A DNA stretch of 64,000 nt from Pseudonocardia sp. T1-2H. GTDB taxonomy: Bacteria; Actinomycetota; Actinomycetes; Mycobacteriales; Pseudonocardiaceae. Under the pieces are notes generated by a model that was not told where the DNA came from, made no database searches, and worked only from the letters and a program-made list of their open reading frames with translations. The stretch lies in assembly GCF_038039215.1 (NCBI RefSeq), contig NZ_JBBPCL010000001.1, positions 5,332,001 to 5,396,000 of the forward strand, written 5' to 3'. Shown here piece after piece: positions 49,786-59,057 of this stretch. Position numbers and translations under genes: made by a program. The number at the start of each line of letters is the position of its first letter. The stretch's first letter is position 1.

Positions 49786-51435
49786 CTACATCCGTTCCGG
49801 CGCGCTCACACCGAGCAGCGCGAGGCCGTTGCCCAGCACCACGCGGGCGGCCTCGCAGAGCGCGAGACGGGCCCGGTGCAGCTCGGAGATCTCCTCGTCA
49901 CCCATCGGCAGGACGCGGCATGCGTCATAGAACTTGTGGTACGCGCTGGCCAGGGACTCGAGGTAGCGCGCGACCCGGTGCGGCTCGCGCAGTTCCGCGG
50001 CCGAGCGGACGACCTCCGGGAACTCGCCGAGGGTCCGGATCAGGTCCCCCTCGCGCGGGTGGGCGAGCAGGCCGTACTCGGTGCCGGGTGTGAGGCCGAG
50101 GTCCGCGGCGTTGCGTCCGAGCGAGGACAGCCGGGCGTGCGCGTACTGCACGTAGAAGACCGGGTTGTCGTTGCTGCGCTTGACCAACAGGTCCAGGTCG
50201 ATGTCCAGCGAGGAGTCCACGGACGAGCGGATCAGCGAGTACCGCGCGGCGTCCACGCCGACCGCCTCGACGAGGTCGTCCATCGTGACGACGTTGCCGG
50301 CGCGCTTGCTCATCCGGACCGGCTCGCCGTTCTTGACCAGGTTCACCAGCTGCCCGATGAGCACCTCGACGACGGCCGGGTCGTCCCCGAACGCGGCCGC
50401 GGCGGCCTTGAGCCGGGCGACGTAGCCGTGGTGGTCCGCGCCGAGCATGTAGAGGCACAGGTCGAAGCCGCGGGCGCGCTTGTCCCGCAGGTAGGCGATG
50501 TCCCCGGCGATGTAGGCGGGCCGGCCGTCGCTCTTGATGACGACGCGGTCCTTGTCGTCCCCGAAGTCCGTGGACCGCAGCCACCAGGCGCCGTCCTTCT
50601 CGTACAGGGCGCCGGTGTCCTTGAGCTGCTGCACGGCCGTCTCGACGGCGCCGGAGTCGTGCAGGGACTGCTCGTGGAACCACACGTCGAAGTCCGTGCC
50701 GAAGGCGTGCAGGGACTGCTTGATCTCGGCGAACATGAGGTTGACGCCGACCCGGCGGAACACCTCGTCCCGCTCGGCGTCCGGGAGCTCCAGGGCGCCC
50801 GGCTCGGCCGCCGTGACCTTGGCGGCGATCTCGGTGATGTACGCGCCGCCGTACCCGTTCTCCGGCGCGGGCTCGCCCTTGGCCGCCGCGACCAGGGAGG
50901 CGACGAACCGGTCGATCTGGCCGCCGGCGTCGTTGAAGTAGTACTCGCGGGTGACCTGCGCGCCGCGTGCGGAGAGCACCCGGCCGAGCGCGTCGCCCAC
51001 CGCGGCCCAGCGGGTGCCGCCCAGGTGCAGCGGGCCGGTGGGGTTGGCCGAGACGAACTCGAGGTTGACGTTGCGCCCGCCCAGCTCGTCCCCGGCGCCG
51101 TAGGACCGACCGCTCGCCAGGACGTCCCCGACCAGGGCGCCCTGCGCGGCCGCGGCCAGCCGCAGGTTCAGGAAGCCGGGGCCGGCGATCTCGGCGGACT
51201 CGATGCCGTCCGTACTCGCGAGCGCCTCCGCGAGCCAGCCGGCGAGCTCCCGCGGCGGCACCCCGGCCTTCTTGGCGGTGCGCAGCGCGACGTTCGTGGC
51301 GTAGTCCCCGTGCTCGGGGTTGCGGGGACGCTCGACGCCGACGTCCGGCGGGAGCGCCGCCTCGTCCAGGCCTCGCTCGCGCAGCACGTCGAGAGCGGCG
51401 GCGCGGACGAGTTCGGCGAGGACGTCGGGAGTCAC
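49786..51435 (-). CDS. argS: Arginyl-tRNA synthetase
   Basis: 549 residues, class I. The HIGH-like motif is [14 protein letters not shown] (about residue 135) and the KMSKS equivalent is RMSKRAGN (about 370). It has the N-terminal Add1 domain (residues 1-90) and the C-terminal DALR anticodon domain with the conserved [13 protein letters not shown] start. A tRNA-Arg gene lies 1.8 kb away. Confidence 0.97.
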   Translation of the reverse strand: MTPDVLAELVRAAALDVLRERGLDEAALPPDVGVERPRNPEHGDYATNVALRTAKKAGVPPRELAGWLAEALASTDGIESAEIAGPGFLNLRLAAAAQGALVGDVLASGRSYGAGDELGGRNVNLEFVSANPTGPLHLGGTRWAAVGDALGRVLSARGAQVTREYYFNDAGGQIDRFVASLVAAAKGEPAPENGYGGAYITEIAAKVTAAEPGALELPDAERDEVFRRVGVNLMFAEIKQSLHAFGTDFDVWFHEQSLHDSGAVETAVQQLKDTGALYEKDGAWWLRSTDFGDDKDRVVIKSDGRPAYIAGDIAYLRDKRARGFDLCLYMLGADHHGYVARLKAAAAAFGDDPAVVEVLIGQLVNLVKNGEPVRMSKRAGNVVTMDDLVEAVGVDAARYSLIRSSVDSSLDIDLDLLVKRSNDNPVFYVQYAHARLSSLGRNAADLGLTPGTEYGLLAHPREGDLIRTLGEFPEVVRSAAELREPHRVARYLESLASAYHKFYDACRVLPMGDEEISELHRARLALCEAARVVLGNGLALLGVSAPERM

Positions 51436-51592
51436 CCCACGATTCTAGGAGGTGACACGGACCGCTCCACCGGCGCTCTCCGTGCTCCGCTCACGCTCGT
51501 CTCAGGCGACCCTCCTAGACTCGTTCCCGCGGCCGCACGCCCGAGATCCTTCTGGCTGAAGTGGTCGCCTTCCCGGGAGACTTGGACGGTCG

Positions 51593-52393
51593 ATGGTCAG
51601 CGGTAAGAACAGCAAGTCAGCCAGGAACGCCCGCAGCGCGGTCGTCGCCAAGCGCTCCACCCCGTGGGGCCTGATCGCCGGGATCCTGGTGGTCGTGCTG
51701 TTCGCCGGCGGCATCTTCGGCTACGCCTTCTACAAGAACGACGAGAAGAGCGCCGCCACCGAGGCGCTCGCCCCCTTCACGCCGACGGACGCGAACAAGG
51801 ACCCGTCGGCGCAGATCCCGGGCGTGCAGACGATCTCCTACACCGCCGGTGACCACGTCACCCCGGACGTGCGGGTCGCCTACACGCACTCCCCGCCGTT
51901 CGGCGGCAAGCACGACGGCTTCTGGGCCGCCTGCAACGGCGTCGTCTACCCGACGGCGGTGCGCCAGGAGAACCTCGTGCACTCCCTCGAGCACGGCGCC
52001 GTCTGGATCGCGTACAACCCGGACCAGGTCAGCGGGGCCGCGCTGGACACGCTGAAGGCCAAGGTCCAGAACCAGCCGTACAGCGTCCTGTCCCCCTACC
52101 CGGGTCTCGACCAGCCGATCGCGCTGCAGTCCTGGGGGCACCAGCTCAAGCTGAGCGACGCGAACGACCCGCGGGTGGACCAGTTCATCACCGCGCTGCG
52201 GCTCAACCGGTTCACCTACCCCGAGGTCGGCGCCAGCTGCGACTCCCTCGGCCCGGGCCGGTTCGACCAGGACAACCCGCCGCCGTTCGTCCCGACGCCC
52301 GCGCAGTCCGAGATCAACGGCACCACGATCCTCCCCGAGACCAGCCAGACCACCGGCGTGCAGCCCGACCCGACCGGCACCGCAGGGTCATGA
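51593..52393 (+). CDS. DUF3105 membrane-anchored protein
   Basis: 266 residues. Basic N-terminus, one membrane helix at about residues 25-47 (WGLIAGILVVVLFAGGIFGYAF), then an extracellular DUF3105 domain (about 80-215) with YTHSPPFGGKHDGFWAACNG and the invariant LVHSLEHGAVWIAY. The conserved His/Cys residues could bind a metal. Function unknown. The stop overlaps the start of the DUF305 gene (ATGA), so the two are coupled, a pairing I recall as common in actinomycetes. Confidence 0.88.
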   Translation: MVSGKNSKSARNARSAVVAKRSTPWGLIAGILVVVLFAGGIFGYAFYKNDEKSAATEALAPFTPTDANKDPSAQIPGVQTISYTAGDHVTPDVRVAYTHSPPFGGKHDGFWAACNGVVYPTAVRQENLVHSLEHGAVWIAYNPDQVSGAALDTLKAKVQNQPYSVLSPYPGLDQPIALQSWGHQLKLSDANDPRVDQFITALRLNRFTYPEVGASCDSLGPGRFDQDNPPPFVPTPAQSEINGTTILPETSQTTGVQPDPTGTAGS

Positions 52394-53151
52394 TGGGTGG
52401 GGTGAGCACCTCCCCGTCACAGCAACGAACGGCGTCGCCCCCCGAGGAGCCGCCGGGTCCCGGCGGTTCCGGGGGCGGCGGCGGCCGGGAGCCGCGCTGG
52501 GTCCGGGCCTTCGTCGTGGCCCTCGCCGCGGTGGCCCTGCTGCTGCTCGGCGCCGCGGGCGGCCTGCTGATCGGCCTGCCCGGCTCGTCGTCGGACACCG
52601 TGCCGGCCGCGGACTCCGTGGACGTCGGCTTCGCGCAGGACATGTCGGTGCACCACAACCAGGCCGTGCAGATGGCGTCCTGGGAGCGGGACCACACCGC
52701 GGACCCGGCCCTGCACCAGCTCGCGTTCGACATCGAGTCCACGCAGGGCCAGCAGATCGGCCGTATGCAGGGCTGGCTGGCGCTGTGGGGCGCCGCACCG
52801 TACCCCGTCGGCGGGCACTACATGGCGTGGATGACGGACTCCTCCTCCGGCCACGCCGGCATGGGCGGCATGAGCTCGGCCGGCGTCACCCAAATGCCCG
52901 GGATGGCGTCCGAGGAGGACCTCCGGAACCTGCGGGCGGCCTCCGGCCAGCAGCTCGACGTGCTGTTCCTGCAGCTCATGCTGCGCCACCACCAGGGTGG
53001 TGCCTCGATGCTGCAGTACGCCGCGGACCACGCGACGGTGCCGGACGTACGCAACCTGGCGTCCCACATGCTCAGCTCGCAGACGTCCGAGGCGCAGTAC
53101 ATGGAGCAGCTCCTGGCCCAGCGCGGAGCCGCTCCCCTGCCGCCGAACTGA
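52390..53151 (+). CDS. DUF305 (ferritin-like four-helix) exported protein
   Basis: 253 residues. Gly/Pro-rich cytoplasmic arm, one membrane helix at about residues 38-60, then the DUF305 domain with two His-rich signatures: FAQDMSVHHNQAVQMA (about 80) and LMLRHHQGGASML (about 200), separated by a Met/Gly-rich linker (HAGMGGMS). The two HH motifs suggest a metal site; some relatives are linked to copper. Coupled to the DUF3105 gene. Confidence 0.88.
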   Translation: MMGGVSTSPSQQRTASPPEEPPGPGGSGGGGGREPRWVRAFVVALAAVALLLLGAAGGLLIGLPGSSSDTVPAADSVDVGFAQDMSVHHNQAVQMASWERDHTADPALHQLAFDIESTQGQQIGRMQGWLALWGAAPYPVGGHYMAWMTDSSSGHAGMGGMSSAGVTQMPGMASEEDLRNLRAASGQQLDVLFLQLMLRHHQGGASMLQYAADHATVPDVRNLASHMLSSQTSEAQYMEQLLAQRGAAPLPPN

Positions 53152-53152
53152 T

Positions 53153-53186
53153 CACCCGGGCCCCCGGGAACCCGGGGGCGCGGGTG
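53153..53186 (+). terminator. GC-rich hairpin terminator after the DUF305 gene
   Basis: A 16-bp inverted repeat (53153-53168 with 53171-53186) with a single mismatch and a two-base centre, starting at the last bases of the DUF305 coding region and followed by TTGT. It insulates the tRNA gene from upstream transcription. Confidence 0.75.
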
Positions 53187-53207
53187 TTGTAGTGTCATTC
53201 CTGCACG

Positions 53208-53282
53208 GCCCCCGTAGCTCAGGGGATAGAGCACCGCCCTCCGGAGGCGGGAGCGCAGGTTCGAATCCTGCCGGGGGCACCA
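53208..53282 (+). tRNA. tRNA-Arg (anticodon CCG)
   Basis: A 72-nt cloverleaf plus encoded CCA (53280-53282). Acceptor GCCCCCG pairs with CGGGGGC; D arm GCTC/GAGC; anticodon stem CCGCC/GGCGG around loop CTCCGGA, anticodon CCG (reads CGG); T arm GCAGG-TTCGAAT-CCTGC. All stems are perfect. A strong hairpin follows at 53303-53337. Confidence 0.97.
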
Positions 53283-53302
53283 CAAGTGCCAACAGCCAGA
53301 AT

Positions 53303-53337
53303 CGGCCCCTCACCTGCTGAGACAGGGTGAGGGGCCG
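53303..53337 (+). terminator. 12-bp stem terminator after tRNA-Arg
   Basis: CGGCCCCTCACC (53303-53314) pairs perfectly with GGTGAGGGGCCG (53326-53337), loop 11 nt, followed by AACTTGTTGTG. It lies 20 bp after the CCA end. Confidence 0.85.
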
Positions 53338-53566
53338 AACTTGTTGTGTCCGACTGGCGGTGGCCGTGAGCGAGCCTGGCCGGGTGGATTCTCCCAGGAT
53401 GTTCCCAAGATCGTTCCCATGCCGCATCGAGCGATAGCCACCAGACGTAGCAGCCGGAGACCGGGTGCTGTCCGTGCTGATCGGCGGTTCGCCGCTGTCC
53501 GGGTCACGCCCTTACCCACGGTCCACACCGACCCGATAATCCTCCCGAGGCCACCAAGGGAGAGCC

Positions 53567-53854
53567 ATGCCCGCTGAACCCGAGAACCCCGACGGCACCG
53601 ACCTCCGACGCCCCACACTCAAGGACCGCTACCGGCGCTACCGGCATGGGCTGCGCCGGAACCCCGCCACGGACCGGGCCTGGCGCACCGGGGTCGGGAT
53701 CGCCGGCGGCGTGGTCGTCATCGCCGGGATCATCATGATCCCCTACCCGGGCCCGGGTTGGCTCGTCGTCCTCGCCGGGCTCGCCCTGCTCGCCACCGAG
53801 TTCGAACGCGCCCAGAGGGTCCTCACCTTCGTCCGCACCCGCTACGCGCGATGA
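53567..53854 (+). CDS. TIGR02611/PGPGW-motif membrane protein
   Basis: 95 residues with two membrane helices joined by the diagnostic PYPGPGWLVV turn (about residue 60). The first helix is VGIAGGVVVIAGIIMI and the second LVVLAGLALLATEF. The basic N-terminal arm (RRYRHGLRRNPATDR) is cytoplasmic. Family of unknown function, widespread in actinobacteria. Good AGGGAGAG ribosome site before the ATG. Confidence 0.85.
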   Translation: MPAEPENPDGTDLRRPTLKDRYRRYRHGLRRNPATDRAWRTGVGIAGGVVVIAGIIMIPYPGPGWLVVLAGLALLATEFERAQRVLTFVRTRYAR

Positions 53855-54169
53855 GACGTCCTTGAGCCCACCAAGGACGAACTGCTCCACATCGTGGAAG
53901 CAGCCAGTCACTTGGAGACTTGACCGAACGGGCCCGGGCCACCACCATGCCAGCGGCGCGAGCGGCAGGAGCATCGTGGGCGAAGCGGGGCGCCGCGATT
54001 CTGGGCGAGGCGTTCGGCGGCGGAGCGGGAGTGCAGGCCCCGGTTGCTGTGCGGACTCGCGGACGGTGCCGATGCCGAGTTCTGGGAACTCCATCGGGTG
54101 CGACACGACCACTCCGCGAAGCGGACCTTCACTCGGCTGCCCGGTCGACGACCACTAGCGAGGCGCGCA
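53855..54169. other. Non-coding gap before the methyltransferase gene
   Basis: 315 bp with no gene I can support. A short plus-strand reading just after the preceding stop (DVLEPTKDELLHIVEAASHLET) looks protein-like but has no start codon; it may be a remnant. Confidence 0.35.
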
Positions 54170-54985
54170 ATGGCCACGAGCGATGATCTTCAGCTCTCTT
54201 CCCTCGGATGGCTCTTGGACCACCATGAGGCGAAGTACTTCGACAGGCGGCGGATGGTCGACGACCTCGGGTTGAAGCCGGGGGACGCCGTACTCGACCT
54301 GGGCTGTGGACCCGGCCTGTGGGCGCCGATGTTCGCCGAGAAGGTCGCGCCTGGTGGGCGCGTCACCGGGTTCGATCTTTCCAGTGAGCTGATCGGCTAT
54401 GCCGTCTCACGCCTCGCCGATCACCCCCTACACGAAAGCATGAATTTCGAGGTGGGCAATTTTGAGGCGATGTCGTTCGACGACAACCTTTTCGACGCCG
54501 TCTTCCTCGGGAACTGCTGCTGCTATGCCTCTGACCTGTCCGTGGTCCTGGGGGAGGCGATGCGTGTCTCCCGGGGGCGCGTGTTCTCGAAGGACTTCGA
54601 CGGAGGGGCAGTGATCTTCCACCCGGTCGAGGAGCACTTGGCGGCGAAGGTGATGGAAGCGGCCGCAAGGGCGTTGAAGGAGAACCCGCCGGAGCCACCG
54701 TTCGACAACTTCATCGGCCAGAAGATGCACGGGGCCTTCCGGTCTGCAGGATTCCAGGACGTGACGACGCGACCGTACGTGATCCAGATGACTTCTCCAC
54801 TCAGGAACGCGGAGAAGCGGTATCTGACGAAGAACGCGACATGGCTGGGGACTACGGCGGAGCCGTACCTGTCCGAGGACGACCGGAAGCGGTGGGAGGC
54901 CACGTTCGACCCGGCGTCCGGGATCCTGGACGACGAGAACTTCTACTTCTGCATGGTAGAGATGATCACGGTGGGAAGGGTGTAG
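54170..54985 (+). CDS. SAM-dependent methyltransferase (class I)
   Basis: 271 residues. SAM motif VLDLGCGPGLWAPMFAE at about residue 42 and motif II around GGRVTGFDLSSELIGYA; substrate region unknown. The N-terminal LDHHEAKYFDRRRMVDDL and C-terminal half are not assigned. Codon use is visibly less GC-biased than the neighbours (for example AAT TTT and TGC TGC TGC TAT codons), so recent acquisition is plausible. Natural-product or lipid methylation are both possible; no partner genes are adjacent. Confidence 0.82.
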   Translation: MATSDDLQLSSLGWLLDHHEAKYFDRRRMVDDLGLKPGDAVLDLGCGPGLWAPMFAEKVAPGGRVTGFDLSSELIGYAVSRLADHPLHESMNFEVGNFEAMSFDDNLFDAVFLGNCCCYASDLSVVLGEAMRVSRGRVFSKDFDGGAVIFHPVEEHLAAKVMEAAARALKENPPEPPFDNFIGQKMHGAFRSAGFQDVTTRPYVIQMTSPLRNAEKRYLTKNATWLGTTAEPYLSEDDRKRWEATFDPASGILDDENFYFCMVEMITVGRV

Positions 54986-55193
54986 CAGGGAGTCGAGGCA
55001 ACCCGGGCGTCATCGGTCACCTCCGTCCTCACGCAGCGGTGTCATGGCGTCGGTCGTCACGGGAGATGCAGTCACGTCGGCTTGCGGCTCCATCGCCGCA
55101 CGGAGCGAATCGGCGAGGTCCCGGATCGTCCGATCTGCGGGACCTCGCCCTGCTCGTCGTGCGGCTCGACCGCGATCCCGGTCAGGCCTTCGA

Positions 55194-56881
55194 CTACGGC
55201 CGCGACCGGTGCCCCGCCGGTGTTCGGGGCACGAAGTGGGACGGGGACGGCGACCGGGGCGCAGGTTCCGGCTGGGACTGGGACCCCGCGGCGCCCGCCC
55301 CGGTCAGGGCCCGGACCTCCATCTCCGCGAAACGCTGCGCGTCCCCCGGGTCGCGTCGCCCGTAGTGCGAACCGAGCGCGCCCAGCAGGAACGACAGCGG
55401 GATCGACACGATGCCGGGGTTGACCAGCGGGAAGAACGCGAAGTCGGCGTCGGGCAGCATCGACGTCTTCGCCCCCGAGACCGCCGGCGAGAAGATGACC
55501 AGCACGATCGCCACGGTCATGCCGCCGTACATGCTCCACAGCGCACCGGTCGTGTTGAAGCGCTTCCAGAACAGCGAGTAGACCAGCGACGGCATGTTGG
55601 CCGAGGCCCCCACGGCGAACGCGAGCGCGACCAGCACCGCGACGTTCTGCCCGATGGCCACGATGCCGCCCAGGATCCCCAGCAGTCCGACGACCAGGGC
55701 CGTCCGCCGCGCGATCCGCACCTCCTGGGCCGGCGCGGCGTCCCCCGCTTGAGGATGTTCGCGTACACGTCGTGGGCGAACGACGCCGACGCGGTGATGG
55801 TCAGGCCCGCGACGACGGCGAGGATGGTCGCGAAGGCGACGGCGGCGACGATGCCGAGCAGCAGCTCGCCCCCGAGCCGGTAGGCCAGCAGCGGGGCCGC
55901 CGAGTTCGACGCGCCGGGCGACGCCGTGATCGCCTCGGGCCCGACCAGCGCTGTGGCGGCGGTGCCGATGGTGACCACCATCAGGAAGAACCCGCCGATC
56001 AGCCAGATCGCCCACACCACCGACTGGCGGGCCTGCTTGGCGTTGGGCACGGTGTAGAAGCGCATCAGGATGTGCGGCAGGCTCGCCGGGCCGAGGATCG
56101 CGGCCAGCGACAGCGAGATGAAATCGATCTTCGAGAGGTCGGTCTTGCCGTACTGCAGACCCGGGCCGAGCAGCTTGTCACCGTGAGGGCTCGTCGCGGC
56201 AGCCTGCCCGAGGAGCGAGGAGAAGTTGAAGCCGAACCGGCCCATCACCCAGAAGGTCAGGACGAGCCCGACGACGATCAGCGCGACGGCCTTGAGGATC
56301 TGCACCCACGTGGTGCCCTTCATGCCGCCGACGAGCACGTAGACGATCATGAGGCCGCCGACGACCGCGATCACCATGGCCTGCCCGCCCTTGTCGGTGA
56401 TCCCCAGCAGCAGGGCGACGAGCCCGCCCGCGCCGGCGATCTGGGCGATCAGGTAGAGCACCGAGACCAGCAGGGTCGACGTGGCGGCGGCCGCCCGGAC
56501 CGGGCGCTGGCGCATCCGGAAGCTCAGGACGTCGCCCATCGTGTAGCGCCCGGTGTTGCGCAGCCACTCGGCCACGAGCAGCAACGCGAACAGCCACCCG
56601 ACGAACGAGCCGATGGCGTAGAGCAGGCCGTCGTACCCGAACACGGCCACCGCGCCGGCGATGCCGAGGAACCCCGCCGCCGACAGGTAGTCGCCGGCCA
56701 GCGCGACACCGTTCTGCGTCCCGGTGAACCCCCGACCTCCGGTGTAGTAATCGGATGCCGTGCGGTTGCCACGCCCGGCCCGGAACACCACGACCAGGGT
56801 CAGCAACACGAACGCACCGAACACCGTGATGTTGACGGCGGGGCTACCGACACCGTTCTGGGCAAGGGGAATCGACACCAC
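55194..56881 (-). CDS. Sodium:solute symporter (ActP/acetate permease-like; apparent frameshift)
   Basis: About 563 residues, SSS family (TC 2.A.21), thirteen or so membrane helices. N-terminal helices hold the typical SDYYTGGRGFTGTQNGVALAGDYLSAA sodium/substrate region; also DFISLSLAAILGPASLPHILMRFYTVP, typical of cation/acetate symporters. The first frame ends at DVYANILKRG and the second resumes at DAAPAQEVRIARR. They meet at a run of five C at 55742-55746, one base short. The start is a GTG at 56881 with GAGAGGAGA upstream. Acetate uptake would suit the ethylmalonyl-CoA pathway (inference). No yjcH-type DUF485 partner is seen. Confidence 0.88.
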
Positions 56882-57206
56882 TGTCTCCTCTCGGACCATG
56901 TGGCGGAGTCGCACGAGGCACGTGGTCATGCCCCGGAATGTCCGTATGGCCCTGCGGCTGCTCAACGAGAGTTCCGCCCGGAGGTCACGTTCGAGTTACC
57001 TCGGAAGTGTGGGGCGCCCCTCCCTACGGCACGGACGGCTCAGCCGAAACGTGGTTGCTGCCGGCAGCTCGTCCGTCCGGGAAGGTGCCGGCGAGGGCCA
57101 GGGACCGGAGACGGAATGGGGCGACCTCGTCACCGAAGAGGAGTACCGCGGCCGGTGGCGGAGGGCCTCGGCCACCGGCCGATCGGGCCACGGGCGGACC
57201 CGGTCC
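56882..57206. other. Symporter upstream region
   Basis: 325 bp between the NodA-like gene stop and the symporter start, both minus strand. No gene seen. It contains the terminator at 57149-57181 and presumably the symporter promoter. Confidence 0.4.
57149..57181 (-). terminator. 11-bp stem terminator after the NodA-like gene
   Basis: CGGCCGGTGGC (57149-57159) pairs perfectly with GCCACCGGCCG (57171-57181), loop 11 nt. It lies 26 bp beyond the stop of the NodA-like gene on the minus strand. Confidence 0.75.
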
Positions 57207-57764
57207 TCAGATGGGGGCGCAGTGCCAGAGCAGGTCGCCGTCCGGCCAGTCGTCGAGGCCCGCGGTGACCGGCAGGACCAACGTGTTCCTCTCGATCTCG
57301 TCCACGAACGGAGCGGCCTCGGTGGTGTCGTCGCGGGAGAAGACCGCCCGCCGCGGCGGCGAGAGCCGGTGCCAGCCCGCGCGCTGGTAGAACGCGACGC
57401 GCTCGTCCGCGCAGGTGAGGATGCCGAACGGGACCCGGAGATCCGCGAGGTAGGCGTTCACGCGCTTCATCAGGTCACCGCCGACGCCGTGCCCCTGCAG
57501 CGCCGGCCGGACCGCGACGAGCCCGACCACCCCGACCAGCTGGTCGGTCGTGCCGACCTGGATCACCCGGCGCAGCACGCCGGCCGCGGCGGCCGCCCCC
57601 TCGTCGTCGTGGCCGATCACGCGCGCCTCGGGCCGCAGGGAGGACCAGGTCCGCACGCCGGGATAGAGGCCGGGGAGGTGGGCGAAGGCGCCCCGCAGCA
57701 GCTGCCCCAGCTCCGCGTGCTGGGCCATCGTCACGTCGCCTTCGCGGATCGCGGTCCAGTCCAT
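57207..57764 (-). CDS. NodA-like N-acyltransferase (GNAT fold)
   Basis: 185 residues. The stretch RTWSSLRPEARVIGHD, then GVLRRVIQVGTTDQLVGVVGLVAVRP around residues 40-90, and the ending TLVLPVTAGLDDWPDGDLLW follow rhizobial NodA ([40 protein letters not shown], and a C-terminal LVLVFPIG..LSEWPAG as I remember them). NodA N-acylates the chitooligosaccharide backbone of Nod factors. No nodB or nodC is nearby, so the acceptor here is unknown. Acyl-CoA-binding GNAT features (GHGVGGDLM) are visible. The start is the ATG at 57764. It is divergent from the SRPBCC gene. Confidence 0.75.
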   Translation of the reverse strand: MDWTAIREGDVTMAQHAELGQLLRGAFAHLPGLYPGVRTWSSLRPEARVIGHDDEGAAAAAGVLRRVIQVGTTDQLVGVVGLVAVRPALQGHGVGGDLMKRVNAYLADLRVPFGILTCADERVAFYQRAGWHRLSPPRRAVFSRDDTTEAAPFVDEIERNTLVLPVTAGLDDWPDGDLLWHCAPI

Positions 57765-57890
57765 CACCCCACTGTCTTGCGCCCCGTCGCCCCGCGCCAC
57801 TTCTGCTCCGGAACGTGCCACCAGCCGGTTGCGCGTTCGGCTCGCACCTGCAACCGTGGAGTGGCACATCACCGGCCGACGGAGGACGTC

Positions 57891-58337
57891 ATGGAGATCG
57901 TGGACCGGATCGAGCGCGAGATCGTGATCGCCGCACCCCCGGAGCGGGTGCGGGAGCTCGTCAGCCGGCCGGGCTGGTGGATCGGGGACGGCGACCGGTC
58001 GAAGCAGGTCGTGACGTGGGAGGGAGGCGTCGCGGTCGTCGAGGCGCCGCCGTACGGCCGGTTCTCCGTGCTCCCGGTCCCGAGCGACGACCCGGATCGC
58101 ATCGCGTTCCGCGGCGCGGAGTACACCGCCGAGCCGCTCACGAAGGGCACGTCCACGCTGGTCGAGTTCGTGCTGGCCGCGCACGGGACGGGCACGCTGC
58201 TCCGCGTCGTCGAGAGCGGGTTCGCCGCGCTCTACTCCGCGGAGGAGGACAACGCGATCGCCGTGGAGGGCAACACGGTGGGCTGGCGGTTCCAGCTCGA
58301 CGTCGCGAAGCGGGAGTGCGAGCGCGCCGCGGCATGA
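57891..58337 (+). CDS. SRPBCC/AHSA1-type ligand-binding protein
   Basis: 148 residues with the START-like fold: IEREIVIAAPPERVRELVS at the N-terminus and the long C-terminal helix (GNTVGWRFQLDVAKREC). Such proteins bind hydrophobic ligands. GGAGG site five bases before the ATG. The TGA overlaps the ATG of the ArsR gene, so the pair is coupled; AHSA1-ArsR pairs are common and the SRPBCC partner may sense or modify the regulator's signal. Confidence 0.85.
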   Translation: MEIVDRIEREIVIAAPPERVRELVSRPGWWIGDGDRSKQVVTWEGGVAVVEAPPYGRFSVLPVPSDDPDRIAFRGAEYTAEPLTKGTSTLVEFVLAAHGTGTLLRVVESGFAALYSAEEDNAIAVEGNTVGWRFQLDVAKRECERAAA

Positions 58338-58666
58338 CCGAACCCGTGGCGGAGGCCGCGGTGGGCGACGTCCTGGCGGCGCTCGCGGACCCCACCCGGC
58401 GGTGGATCGTGGGGGCGCTCGGGGAGGCCGGCGGGGCCACCGCGACGACCCTGGCGGGGTCGCTGCCCGTGTCCCGGCAGGCCGTCGTCAAACACCTGCA
58501 GGTCCTCGAGGGCGCGGGGCTCGTCGAGGGGGTGCGGCGGGGGCGCGAGGTGCGCTACGAGGTGCGACCGGACCCGTTGGGCGTCGCGGCGCGCTGGCTC
58601 GTCGACCTGACCGCCGCCTGGGACCGCAGGCTGTCCGCCCTGAAGAGGGACGCCGAGGATCCGTGA
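58334..58666 (+). CDS. ArsR-family transcriptional regulator
   Basis: 110 residues. Winged helix: LAALADPTRRWIVGALGE, recognition helix LPVSRQAVVKHLQVLEGAGLV, wing RRGREVRYEV. No metal-binding Cys motif (ELCVCDL) is present, so it is the metal-free subtype that usually accompanies SRPBCC proteins. Overlaps the preceding gene by four bases. Confidence 0.9.
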   Translation: MTEPVAEAAVGDVLAALADPTRRWIVGALGEAGGATATTLAGSLPVSRQAVVKHLQVLEGAGLVEGVRRGREVRYEVRPDPLGVAARWLVDLTAAWDRRLSALKRDAEDP

Positions 58667-58697
58667 AGGGCCGGGGGTCGTGCGCCGACGGGACGGC

Positions 58698-59036
58698 TCA
58701 GGCGAGCAGGCGCCGGAGGCCACTGCGGCCGCGGCGCGACCGCGCGGGCGGCGAGACGATCGCGGCGCAGGTCCGGCAGGGCTCGCCCTCGGGCTGGACC
58801 ATCGGCGCGGCGGTGACGACACACCCGCAGACCGCGCGGTAGCGGCCGCTGCGCAGCGCGTACGGGGCGGTCAGCTCGGAGTCCGGGATCTGGTGGGCCT
58901 GACTGTCCAGAGCACAGGTGACGGTGACCGTGTCGCTGATCCCAGCGGAGTCTCCCCTGTGCTCGTCGTCCACGCCCGTGCCCCTCCGCTCCCCGACGTC
59001 CGGACGATGATCCGAACCCACCTTCTGCTCGCCCAT
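58698..59036 (-). CDS. Small hypothetical protein with C-terminal CxC and CxxC pairs
   Basis: 112 residues from the ATG at 59036; a GTG at 59087 would add 17. The middle (VTCALDSQAHQIP...RYRAVCGCVVTAAPM) and the end (GEPCRTCAAIV) contain Cys pairs that could bind zinc, then an Arg-rich tail. Small proteins of this layout are found near DUF397 and XRE genes in actinomycetes. Function unknown. Divergent from the DUF397 gene and sharing its upstream repeat region. Confidence 0.5.
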   Translation of the reverse strand: MGEQKVGSDHRPDVGERRGTGVDDEHRGDSAGISDTVTVTCALDSQAHQIPDSELTAPYALRSGRYRAVCGCVVTAAPMVQPEGEPCRTCAAIVSPPARSRRGRSGLRRLLA

Positions 59037-59057
59037 CGTCCGGGACGTAGCGTGCAC

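Noticed and set aside
45923..49930. A plus-strand open frame of over 1300 codons opposite thrC, hom and lysA
   Set aside because: It is the complementary-frame shadow of real genes in very GC-rich DNA; its composition is Arg/Gly/Val/Asp-rich and no domain is recognisable.
53152..53427. Minus-strand protein containing PPAGFEPALPPPEGGALSPELRG
   Set aside because: This is the antisense translation of tRNA-Arg(CCG), a common false gene call.
53281..53427. Tyrosine-integrase C-terminal remnant after the tRNA
   Set aside because: A minus-strand stretch (MGTILGTSWE) is vaguely similar, but there is no catalytic Arg/Tyr region and no second attachment site.
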